Shown: positions 1 to 6,765, numbered from the stretch's first letter. The stretch is 7,178 nt of DNA from Bacilli bacterium (GCA_012513195.1 JAAZCR010000308.1:1-7178); one strand, 5' to 3'. The notes: generated by a model not told the origin, from the sequence alone. Numbers and translations: made by a program.

Positions 1-2
1 CA

Positions 3-146
3 TCAACATCACTGGAAGGTCATACCGTATCAAAGACAAAATTCAAAATATTGAACTATCAAAAAAATGAGCATGAGAATTTCACCAAAATTGGTAAATA
101 TCTCACGCTCAAAATTGGTAATTTTTATATTGACATTAACAAATAA
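3..146 (+). CDS. Possible C-terminal end of an unidentified protein (partial, enters from left)
   Basis: The frame is open from the window edge to a TAA at 144-146, giving 47 residues with no start codon needed. The peptide is lysine rich and ends in YIDINK. It contains an 8-residue imperfect tandem (TKIGKYLT / LKIGNFYI) that matches an 11-bp direct repeat with a 24-bp period at 87 and 111, and the period is a whole number of codons. I do not recognise a family. A second open frame (67-285) overlaps it in another phase, so this could be chance in A+T-rich DNA or a frameshifted tail. If real, it is convergent with the minus-strand gene ending at 304. Confidence 0.3.
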   Translation, partial: STSLEGHTVSKTKFKILNYQKNEHENFTKIGKYLTLKIGNFYIDINK

Positions 147-303
147 ACATGTATCAGTTTTATTTCAATATTTTACTAGTAATTCGAATGATAAGTTTCA
201 AAATGTTGATTTAAAACCTATATACTATATAGATGAGAGGATATATATTCTAACTCCTACCATTACTATTGATACTATTTATTAATATAGTCGTTATATG
301 AGG

Positions 304-1677
304 TTATCTATCTCTAAGGTTATATCTTATTTTAATTGTCGAACTCATACCACTTGGTGTAGTATGTAAAACCTCATCCCTTGGAAGCATTTTCTCATAC
401 ATAATCTTGCAAACCAAAGGCATCCTGTTTTTCATATTCAATTTTCGATGAATGTCTCCTGAAACCAAATCAAGGAATTCTTTACCTTTAGTTTTGGCAT
501 CTTGTATTAATTCATCGATGTATTTTCTAACATCAAGAGCCGTTTTCTTAGAAATGGTTTTCTCAACATTAATTGGTTCTCTTTTTACATATGTTTTATT
601 TGACTTAATCTTCTCATTATCAGTTCCAAATCTAACAAGCCACTTAATTCGTTCTAATTCTTGACTAGATAAAGGTTCTCCTTGTAATCCGTGTCTATTC
701 CATAGACCACTCTTGGATATATCTGTGATAGGACTATATAAACCGAGCCACTTACTGCTTGGTTTAAATCTTTTATCATTATTGAGAGTTGCGATTATAC
801 CTTCTTCTAATCGCAAACGTTCAGCTTCAGTTTCAACTGGCAAACAGACAAAAGAAATATTATTCCTTAAGTATTGGCTGATTTTTCTCTCAAGTTCGTT
901 TTCTAATTCTTCATTTAACAAATGTCCACAATTATTTTTATTCACAGGATCATGCATATCAATATCCCATACGTGTAAATAGGGATCAGAATTCATATTT
1001 AATAAAGCACGACCTATATTTTTCCTAAAGATACTGCCATCAGCATCTTCTATCACAAAATGATTTCTTAATCTTTCTAATAGTCGATTTTGTCCTCGAT
1101 GTGTACCCACGCGTACTATTCTATCCATACCGTAATACATTTCACCGTTTTCAAACATAATATAAATTCCATTTTTGTATGGAAGTGAGTTTATCATAGT
1201 CCAATCCAAGCGTGGTAACTTATTAAAAAGGTGATGAAGAACTAAAGAGTAATCCGTCTCATGCTCAATTTCAATTAATTCGTTAAGTTCAGAAAGCCAT
1301 TGAGTTAATTTCTTTCCTTTTAGAGGAAGCCAATAATGAGTTAAGTGAGGTATAAGTTCCTCGTAATAATTCCTACCAGCAATGATGGTAAACTCATCAC
1401 TGTTTAAATCGGACACCTTACTTAGTCTCTCTAGTACTTTCATAGCCCATTCTTGACGTTCTTCAATGCTTTTATTCAGTAACGTCTCATCATATGGTTC
1501 AATGATTTCATCTTCATGTACCAAACCGTATTTAGCAGATAAAATAAAAACATCATCAGCCACAAGTTTACTATATGTATATGCTGCTTTAAAACGTGGG
1601 CTTTCCGAATATAGTTCGTGCGCAGCACATTTATACGCTTTTTTACTTTTAGTACAAGCTATTAAAGCAATTTTCAC
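304..1677 (-). CDS. DUF6884-like / GIY-YIG nuclease-like fusion protein with C-terminal module
   Basis: The 457-residue protein has three visible parts. Residues 1 to about 130 match the DUF6884 pattern: an opening IALIACTKSKK, then ELYSESPRFK, then VFILSAKYGLV. Residues about 165-330 look like a GIY-YIG nuclease domain: GIY at 170-172, RVGTHRG at 189-195 in the YIG region, RLRNH at 202-206, GSIFR at 214-218, a candidate catalytic Glu at 291/292 and SGLWNRHG at 323-330. Residues about 379-455 form a separate module with SGDIHRKL, NRMPLVC and PSGMSSTIKIRY; I have seen this ending on other nuclease-like proteins but cannot name its function. No signal peptide or membrane segment is seen, so it is probably cytoplasmic. 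The start is GTG at 1675-1677, preceded by GAAGGGG with 8 nt spacing, and it sits 26 bp after the Nudix stop, implying co-transcription. DNA or RNA cleavage is inferred from the fold; the substrate is unknown. Confidence 0.85.
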   Translation of the reverse strand: MKIALIACTKSKKAYKCAAHELYSESPRFKAAYTYSKLVADDVFILSAKYGLVHEDEIIEPYDETLLNKSIEERQEWAMKVLERLSKVSDLNSDEFTIIAGRNYYEELIPHLTHYWLPLKGKKLTQWLSELNELIEIEHETDYSLVLHHLFNKLPRLDWTMINSLPYKNGIYIMFENGEMYYGMDRIVRVGTHRGQNRLLERLRNHFVIEDADGSIFRKNIGRALLNMNSDPYLHVWDIDMHDPVNKNNCGHLLNEELENELERKISQYLRNNISFVCLPVETEAERLRLEEGIIATLNNDKRFKPSSKWLGLYSPITDISKSGLWNRHGLQGEPLSSQELERIKWLVRFGTDNEKIKSNKTYVKREPINVEKTISKKTALDVRKYIDELIQDAKTKGKEFLDLVSGDIHRKLNMKNRMPLVCKIMYEKMLPRDEVLHTTPSGMSSTIKIRYNLRDR

Positions 1678-1703
1678 CTCTATTACCCCTTCTCTAAATA
1701 CAC

Positions 1704-2321
1704 CTAATCAAATAGTACTGTCCATTGATTAGAGCGATGGGCATTGAAGCACATATTAATTTGTTCCGCTGTACATTTTTCAGTCGCAAGGGTTGGTAGA
1801 TTATCTTCATCAAAATACTTGGCATCTAATGTCTCCGTATTTTTCATAAATGTGCCACCAATCTCTTCACACATATAAAATAACTTAACTACCCCATAAG
1901 CATATGGTGGTTTATTGTGATTGTCGCGGTTTTGAACGGCGATGATGGATTTAACAAGTACATCTATTCCTGCTTCTTCTTTAACTTCTTTAATGACATT
2001 TTCAACAGGGGATAGTGTTACTTCACACCATCCACCAGGTAAAGCCCAGCGACCATCTCTTTCCTGAACTAAAGGGATTTTACCATCCTTAAATACAGCT
2101 GCTCTCGTATCAATCTTAGGGGTTTGATATCCATAATCTGTACAAAACAAATCCTTTACCTTATCAAGCGGTAACTCCGTTTTCTGTGCCATTATTTCCG
2201 CACTTATTTCCCTGATCCGTTCATATCTTTCTTTATCATAATGATCCTTCGCATAATATAAACCAGCTTGAGCGATACTTTGTAGTTCAATAATATACTG
2301 TATTAATTTATCTCGATCCAT
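1704..2321 (-). CDS. Nudix hydrolase with N-terminal Nudix-associated domain (YjhB-like)
   Basis: This 205-residue protein has a helical N-terminal domain (about 1-60, MDRDKLIQYIIELQSIAQ...) of the type found in the YjhB-like group, annotated in B. subtilis as putative ADP-ribose pyrophosphatase. The Nudix fold follows from about 68. The Nudix box spans G97 to I119: the metal-binding EVKEEAG core (E112, E115, E116) is intact, while the usual upstream Glu is L103 and the usual Arg is K111, as is common in this group (GGW..V..SP.E). It should hydrolyse a nucleoside diphosphate linked to another moiety; the substrate is not visible. The ATG at 2319-2321 is chosen because GGAGGA lies just upstream; the longer TTG start at 2333 would begin inside that SD. 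It lies 24 bp after the broken GNAT gene and 26 bp before the GIY-YIG fusion, on the same strand. Confidence 0.9.
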   Translation of the reverse strand: MDRDKLIQYIIELQSIAQAGLYYAKDHYDKERYERIREISAEIMAQKTELPLDKVKDLFCTDYGYQTPKIDTRAAVFKDGKIPLVQERDGRWALPGGWCEVTLSPVENVIKEVKEEAGIDVLVKSIIAVQNRDNHNKPPYAYGVVKLFYMCEEIGGTFMKNTETLDAKYFDEDNLPTLATEKCTAEQINMCFNAHRSNQWTVLFD

Positions 2322-2345
2322 ATATTCCTCCAATAATATTAAAAC

Positions 2346-2765
2346 CTATAATCTTATAACCATGTTCACTTCATGAACATCTTCTTCATCGATAACCTCT
2401 GTTTCAATAAAACCAACCTTTTCATATACATGTTTTGCCCTTTCATTCCCATAAAGATATGTGGTTGATACCTCAGTGACACAATAATCACTTTTTAAAT
2501 ATTCTAACAATTCTATTAAAGCATTAATCCCATGCCCTTTTCCTTGAAACTTAGCATCAATCGCATAATTTCAGAGAAAATAACCATTATCATATTTTCT
2601 TAACATCGCAAAGCCAATTAAATCATCATTGTAAAAGATATCGAAAGCAATCACTGAATCTAACTTTATTGCTTTATTAATAGATTCAAAAGGTGCTATT
2701 TGTCTCTTATCTTCGTCGGATAAGTTGATTTTAATACTATTACTACTGATAAATGTATAAGACAT
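2346..2765 (-). pseudogene. GNAT-family N-acetyltransferase (BltD/spermidine acetyltransferase-like) with in-frame TGA
   Basis: Read through one TGA (2571-2573), the frame gives a 139-codon GNAT protein, close to full family length. Residues 1-64 contain the N-terminal strands (DDLIGFAMLRKYDNGYFL). After the stop the same frame continues without a shift: NYAIDAKFQ, then the acetyl-CoA-binding QGKGHG at about 74-79, then NERAKHVYEKVGF near the C-terminus, ending at TAG 2346-2348. The stop stands where this family has an aromatic or other residue in the strand before the CoA loop, so a single TGG-to-TGA change is the simplest cause. Without readthrough the product lacks the whole CoA site. The start ATG at 2763-2765 has only a weak SD (AAAGG, 11 nt away). 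It is the first gene of the probable operon with Nudix and the GIY-YIG fusion. A sequencing error or genuine readthrough are alternatives. Confidence 0.85.
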
Positions 2766-2815
2766 TTTACTTGTAACCTTTCTAAATTAATTAAATCAGT
2801 GTAAAAAGCCTTCAT

Positions 2816-2844
2816 TTTATGTTTACATACCTTGTTTATGTCTA
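2816..2844 (-). promoter_or_regulatory. Candidate sigma-A promoter for the GNAT-Nudix-GIY-YIG unit
   Basis: On the minus strand TAGACA (2839-2844) and CATAAA (2816-2821) are separated by 17 bp, about 50 bp upstream of the GNAT ATG. The match is moderate (5/6 and 4/6). The 151-bp gap to the ABC permease stop makes an independent promoter reasonable, but no clear terminator lies between, so readthrough from the ABC operon is also possible. Confidence 0.4.
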
Positions 2845-2916
2845 AAAGGTAAATAATTAATTTATTATGCTTTTTTAAAGTTGTTAATTAATCTTACATA
2901 TATAAATGATAAAATT

Positions 2917-3681
2917 CTATAACTGTTTCTTTCGAAAAACAACTATTGACAGTATTATAAAAATGATTGAGAGTAAAACAGATATTAAATTCGCAAGATA
3001 AAGCGAAGATACCTTGATGGAATTCATAATTAATCCCATATTATCAGTCACTAATGAAATGGGATTATATTTATGGATACTTGGAATGATATCGATAATC
3101 ATAAAGAACACGACAATAATCCCTGTAATAAGTAAGCATCCATAACTACTTTTTGTAAGAGTGGCTGAAAACATTAATATTGCGAGTAAAAGGAGACCAA
3201 ACATCCATAAACAGAACACAGAAAATAGCAAATTATAAGTTATATCATTTGGAAAAAGATATACTGTATAGCCGTATGTTAAAATAAAACACAATATAAT
3301 GCATATTGTCCAAACTAAAACCATACTAAAGTACTTTGTAAGAATTACTGTTGTGCGTGATAAACCCTTCGTCAATAAATTAATAAGTGTTCCTTTTGAA
3401 TATTCTGACGATAATACTCCACTAAACAAAATAAGTGTTACGATAAAACCCATTTGCGTGGCATTTTTAAAAAACTGCGTCCAAGCATCATAAGCAGTTG
3501 GGTCTGGTAATGTTATAACGAATCCGTCGGTAGCTAGATTTTTCATAATTTCTGGGAGTAATTTAGCTATAAGAGGATTAGTAATACCAAAAATCGCAAA
3601 AACAATCAACATAATTAATAATTTATAAGTTCTTATATATTCGATTATTTCTTTTTTGAAAAATGCTAGATAACGATTCAT
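2917..3681 (-). CDS. ABC-2 type transporter permease (YxlG-like)
   Basis: This 254-residue integral membrane protein has six likely membrane segments at about 20-41, 77-91, 111-141, 149-173, 179-199 and 226-248. Between the second and third is the EYSKGTLINLLTKGLSR stretch typical of ABC-2 permeases, where E..GT...L..K..SR contacts the ATPase side. A soluble loop of about 35 residues (42-76) would face outside. It is the partner of the ATPase encoded just upstream: its ATG (3679-3681) overlaps the ATPase TGA in an ATGA, and its SD (GAGGTGG) lies inside the ATPase gene, so the two are translationally coupled. Size and order match B. subtilis YxlG. The transported substrate cannot be told; export of an antimicrobial or envelope-active compound is a guess from the family. 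Confidence 0.9.
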   Translation of the reverse strand: MNRYLAFFKKEIIEYIRTYKLLIMLIVFAIFGITNPLIAKLLPEIMKNLATDGFVITLPDPTAYDAWTQFFKNATQMGFIVTLILFSGVLSSEYSKGTLINLLTKGLSRTTVILTKYFSMVLVWTICIILCFILTYGYTVYLFPNDITYNLLFSVFCLWMFGLLLLAILMFSATLTKSSYGCLLITGIIVVFFMIIDIIPSIHKYNPISLVTDNMGLIMNSIKVSSLYLANLISVLLSIIFIILSIVVFRKKQL

Positions 3682-4598
3682 TTAACCACCTCGATAAACA
3701 AGCTTTCTAATGAAGGTTCAAGTACATTAAACTTCAAAGGCACTAAATGTTTTTGTGCTAGTATATTTAACAGGAAACTACCATCGAGGTTAGGATCAGC
3801 AAGGCGCACTTTAACTGTATTTCTACGACGCTCGATTTGTATGGATGGCTGTTTCAGTTCTTCTAACATCTCGAAAATAGCAGCATCCGTTTCATTATTA
3901 AACTCAAGCATATATTCATCATGTCGATAGATTCCTCTTATCTCCGATAGAGTTCCACTTAGCGCTAATTTTCCATCATGTAGTACACCCACATAATCAC
4001 AGATTCTTTCTACATCGGCTAAAATATGCGTTGAAAAGATGATAGTTGTTTTACCTTTCGCAGCTAATAGGATATCTAATATCTCTTTTCTACCAATTGG
4101 ATCAAGGGCAGAGGTAGGCTCATCACAGATTAAAAGTTTTGGCTCATTCAATAATGCTTGGGCAATGCCAAGACGTTGTTTCATCCCGCGTGAAAAACCT
4201 CTAATTTTTTTCTTTTTATCATTTTTCAATCCTACAAGTTCAAGTAGTTCTTCACTCTTCGCTTTGATTATATCTTTTGATAAACCCGTAATCTCACCAC
4301 ATAAATTTAAATATTCCAAGGGATTCATATATCCGTAAAAATCGGGAATATCAGGAAGAAATCCTATATAACGATTAGTTTTTGTCTCACCATACGATAC
4401 CTTTTCTCCGCATACTGTTATCGAGCCACTGTCTGCTTTAAGTAACCCGAGAATGATTTTGATTGTTGTAGTTTTACCTGCACCATTTTTACCAATAAAA
4501 CCAAAGATTGAATGCTCAGGGACAACCATATCTAAACCTTTCAATACCTCATGATCACCAAAACGTTTGTATAACTGATTAATCTCTAAAATATTCAT
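3678..4598 (-). CDS. ABC transporter ATP-binding protein (YxlF/BcrA-like)
   Basis: This 306-residue protein carries a complete ABC nucleotide-binding domain: Walker A GKNGAGKT (36-43), signature FSRGMKQR (135-142), Walker B LLICDEP (155-161) with catalytic E160, D-loop SALD (163-166) and switch His in STHIL (H191). The Q-loop position carries Asp (LPD, 81-83) where Gln or Glu is usual. Residues about 220-306 form the C-terminal extension seen in ABC-2 drug/bacteriocin exporters of the BcrA/YxlF group. ATP hydrolysis would drive the permease encoded next. Its ATG directly follows the TAG of the PLDc_N gene, with GTGAGG upstream as SD, so the operon structure is tight. Family assignment is firm; orthology to yxlF rests on gene order and size. 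Confidence 0.95.
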   Translation of the reverse strand: MNILEINQLYKRFGDHEVLKGLDMVVPEHSIFGFIGKNGAGKTTTIKIILGLLKADSGSITVCGEKVSYGETKTNRYIGFLPDIPDFYGYMNPLEYLNLCGEITGLSKDIIKAKSEELLELVGLKNDKKKKIRGFSRGMKQRLGIAQALLNEPKLLICDEPTSALDPIGRKEILDILLAAKGKTTIIFSTHILADVERICDYVGVLHDGKLALSGTLSEIRGIYRHDEYMLEFNNETDAAIFEMLEELKQPSIQIERRRNTVKVRLADPNLDGSFLLNILAQKHLVPLKFNVLEPSLESLFIEVVK

Positions 4599-4805
4599 CT
4601 ATTCCTCACCTCTACCTATTGTGAAATATAAGATAGGACCAATTATTTGAATAAATAGTACGATTAATATCCACATTACCTTACTTCCAAAGCGGTAGTG
4701 AGGATGACGAAGTACATGAACAAGTGCAGTTATACTAAGGCTAATTTCTAAAATAATTAAAGGAATTAGAAATGGTAAATATTCTTTTAAAGTTTGGAAA
4801 TCCAC
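4599..4805 (-). CDS. Small PLDc_N-type two-helix membrane protein (YxlE-like)
   Basis: With the start chosen here the product is 68 residues, with membrane helices at about 8-32 and 43-63. The second helix carries the PLDc_N hallmark W...(x)..IGPILYFTIGR, related to the N-terminal membrane segment of cardiolipin synthases but without any phospholipase D catalytic part. B. subtilis YxlE is of similar size and also stands before an ABC ATPase and permease; there, the yxl genes are reported to modulate SigY. The start is GTG at 4803-4805, with GGAGGAAAG 4 nt upstream. Longer in-frame ATGs at 4835 and 4820 have no SD and would overlap the regulator gene. The role is probably accessory to the transporter or its regulation, which is inference. 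Confidence 0.85.
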   Translation of the reverse strand: MDFQTLKEYLPFLIPLIILEISLSITALVHVLRHPHYRFGSKVMWILIVLFIQIIGPILYFTIGRGEE

Positions 4806-4821
4806 AATTCTTTCCTCCATT

Positions 4822-5940
4822 TCAAGTTTTTTCATCTATTAATGTTTTTAATTTATCCACAATCCACTTAAACCTAACTTCACTTTCTAATGGTGTAAAT
4901 GCCGGATTATATATGACGATTTCAGCCATACTCTTACGAATAATTTTTTCACTTCTAGGTGGAGAGTTTCCTAAATCAAGTTCCTCAATCCACTGATTGA
5001 TAAGGTTAAAATAGTCATCTCCTGTTAATTTTAAAGGATAAATAGCACCCGTCACAAGTTCTGTGTACTTTTCAAGAATTTCCAAAGCCTTTTGGTTATT
5101 CCCGAATATAACATAGCCTTCGCTAGCCGCAATATATAATTTAGTTAAGAGGGTTGGATGTAGTTTCTTTAAATTAAACACTTCGGCTAAACCAAGAGCC
5201 CGCTTATATGTTTCATCAAACTGTTCAATATTATCATGACAAAGTCTTAAATAATTCACTAACGAATCAAAGAGATTACACAAAAATTGATACATTCCCA
5301 CTTGCATTACATATTTTGCCTCTGTTAACTTACCAATCATTTGATATGCTGAGGCAAGTAAAGACTCATTAGAAATGATTTTATTACTTTTATTCTCTAA
5401 CAACTCAATAACTTCATTTGGATTTCCTAACATCAATGCACAGTAGGCTTCCATACTAGTGGCAAGTTGAACAAGTTCCGAGTCATCACTTTCGGTTTTG
5501 ACTCTGATAAATAATTCTTTTGCTTCTAATATTACGGAAGTTGTCTTTTCTTTATCTAAAGCCTCTGCACAATTATTTACAAGTAAAAGACCAATATGAA
5601 ACAATAACGGAAAACAGGAATAATACTTTTTAATAAGTTTGTGACACTCATTTAATACTTCATCAAATGGTTTGGATTCAAAATCATCAGATAACTTTAA
5701 ATACAGTTTAAGAATATCTTGTTTAGTCAATTGTGGTTCATAGCCCATTAATTCATCAATAGTGATATTAAAAAATGTCGCAAGTTGTGGAAGGAAGGTA
5801 ATATCAGGATAACTTTGCCCAGTTTCCCATTTAGAAACGGAAGCTTTAGATACACCAAGATAATTGGCTAACTCTTCTTGAGTAAGACCTTTTTGCCTTC
5901 GCTTCATGGTAATCATTTTACCAATATTAATTTCTTTCAT
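4822..5940 (-). CDS. XRE-family HTH regulator with TPR-like C-terminal region
   Basis: The 372-residue protein begins with a Cro/C1-type helix-turn-helix at about 4-66: KRRQKGLTQEELANYLGVS, then KASVSKWETGQSYPD and LATFFNITIDEL. The remainder (about 70-372) is helical with repeated Leu/Tyr/Ala spacing resembling TPR repeats. HTH plus TPR is the architecture of RRNPP-type peptide-responsive regulators, but many such proteins have no known peptide and no propeptide ORF is apparent nearby. ATG at 5938-5940 is preferred because AGGTGAT lies at good spacing; the GTG 9 bp upstream falls inside that SD. It is the first gene of the operon and the stop is 16 bp before the PLDc_N GTG. It probably controls this operon, possibly its own promoter. 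In B. subtilis the similar cassette is controlled by SigY instead. Confidence 0.9.
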   Translation of the reverse strand: MKEINIGKMITMKRRQKGLTQEELANYLGVSKASVSKWETGQSYPDITFLPQLATFFNITIDELMGYEPQLTKQDILKLYLKLSDDFESKPFDEVLNECHKLIKKYYSCFPLLFHIGLLLVNNCAEALDKEKTTSVILEAKELFIRVKTESDDSELVQLATSMEAYCALMLGNPNEVIELLENKSNKIISNESLLASAYQMIGKLTEAKYVMQVGMYQFLCNLFDSLVNYLRLCHDNIEQFDETYKRALGLAEVFNLKKLHPTLLTKLYIAASEGYVIFGNNQKALEILEKYTELVTGAIYPLKLTGDDYFNLINQWIEELDLGNSPPRSEKIIRKSMAEIVIYNPAFTPLESEVRFKWIVDKLKTLIDEKT

Positions 5941-5959
5941 GTTTATCACCTATGCTTCT

Positions 5960-5988
5960 ATTATATAAACTTAATAGATAATGTTCAA
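5960..5988 (-). promoter_or_regulatory. Strong sigma-A-type promoter of the XRE-ABC operon
   Basis: Minus-strand TTGAAC (5983-5988) and a perfect TATAAT (5960-5965) are 17 bp apart. The predicted transcript would start about 5953, only a few bases before the AGGTGAT SD (5944-5950), so the leader is very short and control is likely at initiation rather than in the leader. Confidence 0.75.
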
Positions 5989-5996
5989 TGGATTAT

Positions 5997-6050
5997 TAGT
6001 TAATATAAGTTGATTTAGTTAACTATAGAGAAACTTTGATAAGTTAATTA
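5997..6050. promoter_or_regulatory. Cluster of (T/A)AGTTAA motifs upstream of the XRE promoter
   Basis: TAGTTAA occurs at 5997-6003, the perfect palindrome TAGTTAACTA at 6016-6025 (19 bp later) and AAGTTAATTA at 6041-6050. They lie just upstream of the -35 box of the XRE operon promoter, where an activator or the autoregulating XRE protein might bind. The DNA is A+T rich, so chance recurrence is quite possible. Confidence 0.25.
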
Positions 6051-6077
6051 TTGCTATTTAATTATAGTAAACAAAAA

Positions 6078-6128
6078 GGTTCGATAATTTTGGTTTTATT
6101 ATTTAACTTACTCCAAAAATATCGAACC
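6078..6128 (-). terminator. Long hairpin, probable rho-independent terminator on the minus strand
   Basis: Two 16-nt arms (6078-6093 and 6113-6128) pair with one mismatch around a 19-nt loop. Read on the minus strand, the stem is followed at once by TTTTTGTTTA, a proper U-tract; on the plus strand the following run (ACTTTTAC) is poorer. It lies 66 bp past the stop of the minus ORF at 6194 and would end that transcript, shielding the XRE promoter. Confidence 0.6.
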
Positions 6129-6193
6129 ACTTTTACAATTAAACTATATAACGTAATTTATATATGTCAATTATCGGATTTGTTTTCCAATGC

Positions 6194-6475
6194 TTATCTT
6201 TTTTCTCTACTTAGGAAAGAGAGCATCAGTGCCCAATATTCATCTAAAGTCTTATTTTCCCTCTCGATTATTTCCAAAAATGACGTCACATAAAACGACA
6301 TACCCTTTGAGCATACACAAACTACTGTTATTACTGTACTACCTATCTGTTCTATGTGTTCAACTTCTTCTTCCCTATTAACAGAATACTCACATTTGGT
6401 TCGAAGAAGTTCAGAAACATTGAATTGGTCGTTAATTTTAAGCCAGCGGATATCTTTTTCACCACGAACCAACAC
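6194..6475 (-). CDS. Hypothetical protein, 93 codons, possibly N-terminally truncated
   Basis: I do not recognise this protein. It is charged and mixed in composition, with an acidic patch (VNREEEVEHIEQ), a hydrophobic strand (STVITVVCVC) and a helix-like end (FLEIIERENKTLDEYWALM), which looks more like real coding sequence than a shadow frame. A terminator-like hairpin follows it. Against it: the only upstream start is GTG at 6473-6475, directly after an in-frame TAA and with no SD. The 5' part may therefore be lost or shifted. A short frame ending at 6484 (peptide ...VIEFANIRINNPKK) immediately upstream in another phase could be the missing part. No membrane segment or known motif was seen. 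Confidence 0.4.
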   Translation of the reverse strand: MLVRGEKDIRWLKINDQFNVSELLRTKCEYSVNREEEVEHIEQIGSTVITVVCVCSKGMSFYVTSFLEIIERENKTLDEYWALMLSFLSREKR

Positions 6476-6571
6476 TTAACAACTTATTTTTTCGGGTTAT
6501 TTATCCTTATATTGGCAAATTCGATTACTTCCTCATTTTTAAAATACATATTACTATCGAAATATTATTTT

Positions 6572-6765
6572 CTAGATTAAAGAACCACATTTTCTACATG
6601 GCTTTAGTTTATAGAATTGATATCTTATAAAATTCTCGGTTGCGGTTATTTTTTTAGTTGCGAATATGCATATTGATGTGGATAAGTTCATCTTAATTAC
6701 ACCGCTTGTCCCTATGAATACTAAATTGTCACATTGATGGATGAATCAATGGTTCTCAAAATCAT
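6572..6765 (-). pseudogene. Possible small frameshifted gene with CxxC ending
   Basis: ATG at 6763-6765 has a near-perfect SD (AAGGAG, 5 nt spacing) but its frame (MILRTIDSSINVTI) stops at 6721-6723. In the overlapping phase a frame open from 6745 to TAG at 6572-6574 encodes a plausible tail containing CDNLVFIGTSGVI and ending YKLKPCRKCGSLI, a possible half zinc-ribbon. One single-base shift in 6723-6745 would join them into a protein of about 64 residues. The family is not recognised. Chance is a real alternative because the pieces are short. Confidence 0.3.

Noticed and set aside
173..189. Palindromes TTACTAGTAA and ATTCGAAT
   Set aside because: They are short A/T-rich palindromes without spacing or context that would make them operators or a terminator.
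67..285. Plus-strand 72-codon frame
   Set aside because: It has no SD, overlaps a more protein-like frame, and has Ile/Thr/Tyr-rich A+T-driven composition. It could be a frameshifted continuation of 3-146 but cannot be supported.
2856..2892. Inverted repeat after the ABC permease gene as terminator
   Set aside because: The arms are seven A/T pairs only with a long loop and no clear U-tract, so too weak to call.
6051..6381. Overlapping plus-strand ORFs at 6051-6293 and 6190-6381
   Set aside because: They are opposite the more coding-like minus ORF or run through the hairpin, with no SD and low-complexity F/L/S composition.
6356..6580. Plus-strand 74-codon ORF
   Set aside because: It is mostly the shadow of the minus ORF at 6194-6475, is Phe/Ile/Leu rich and has no SD.
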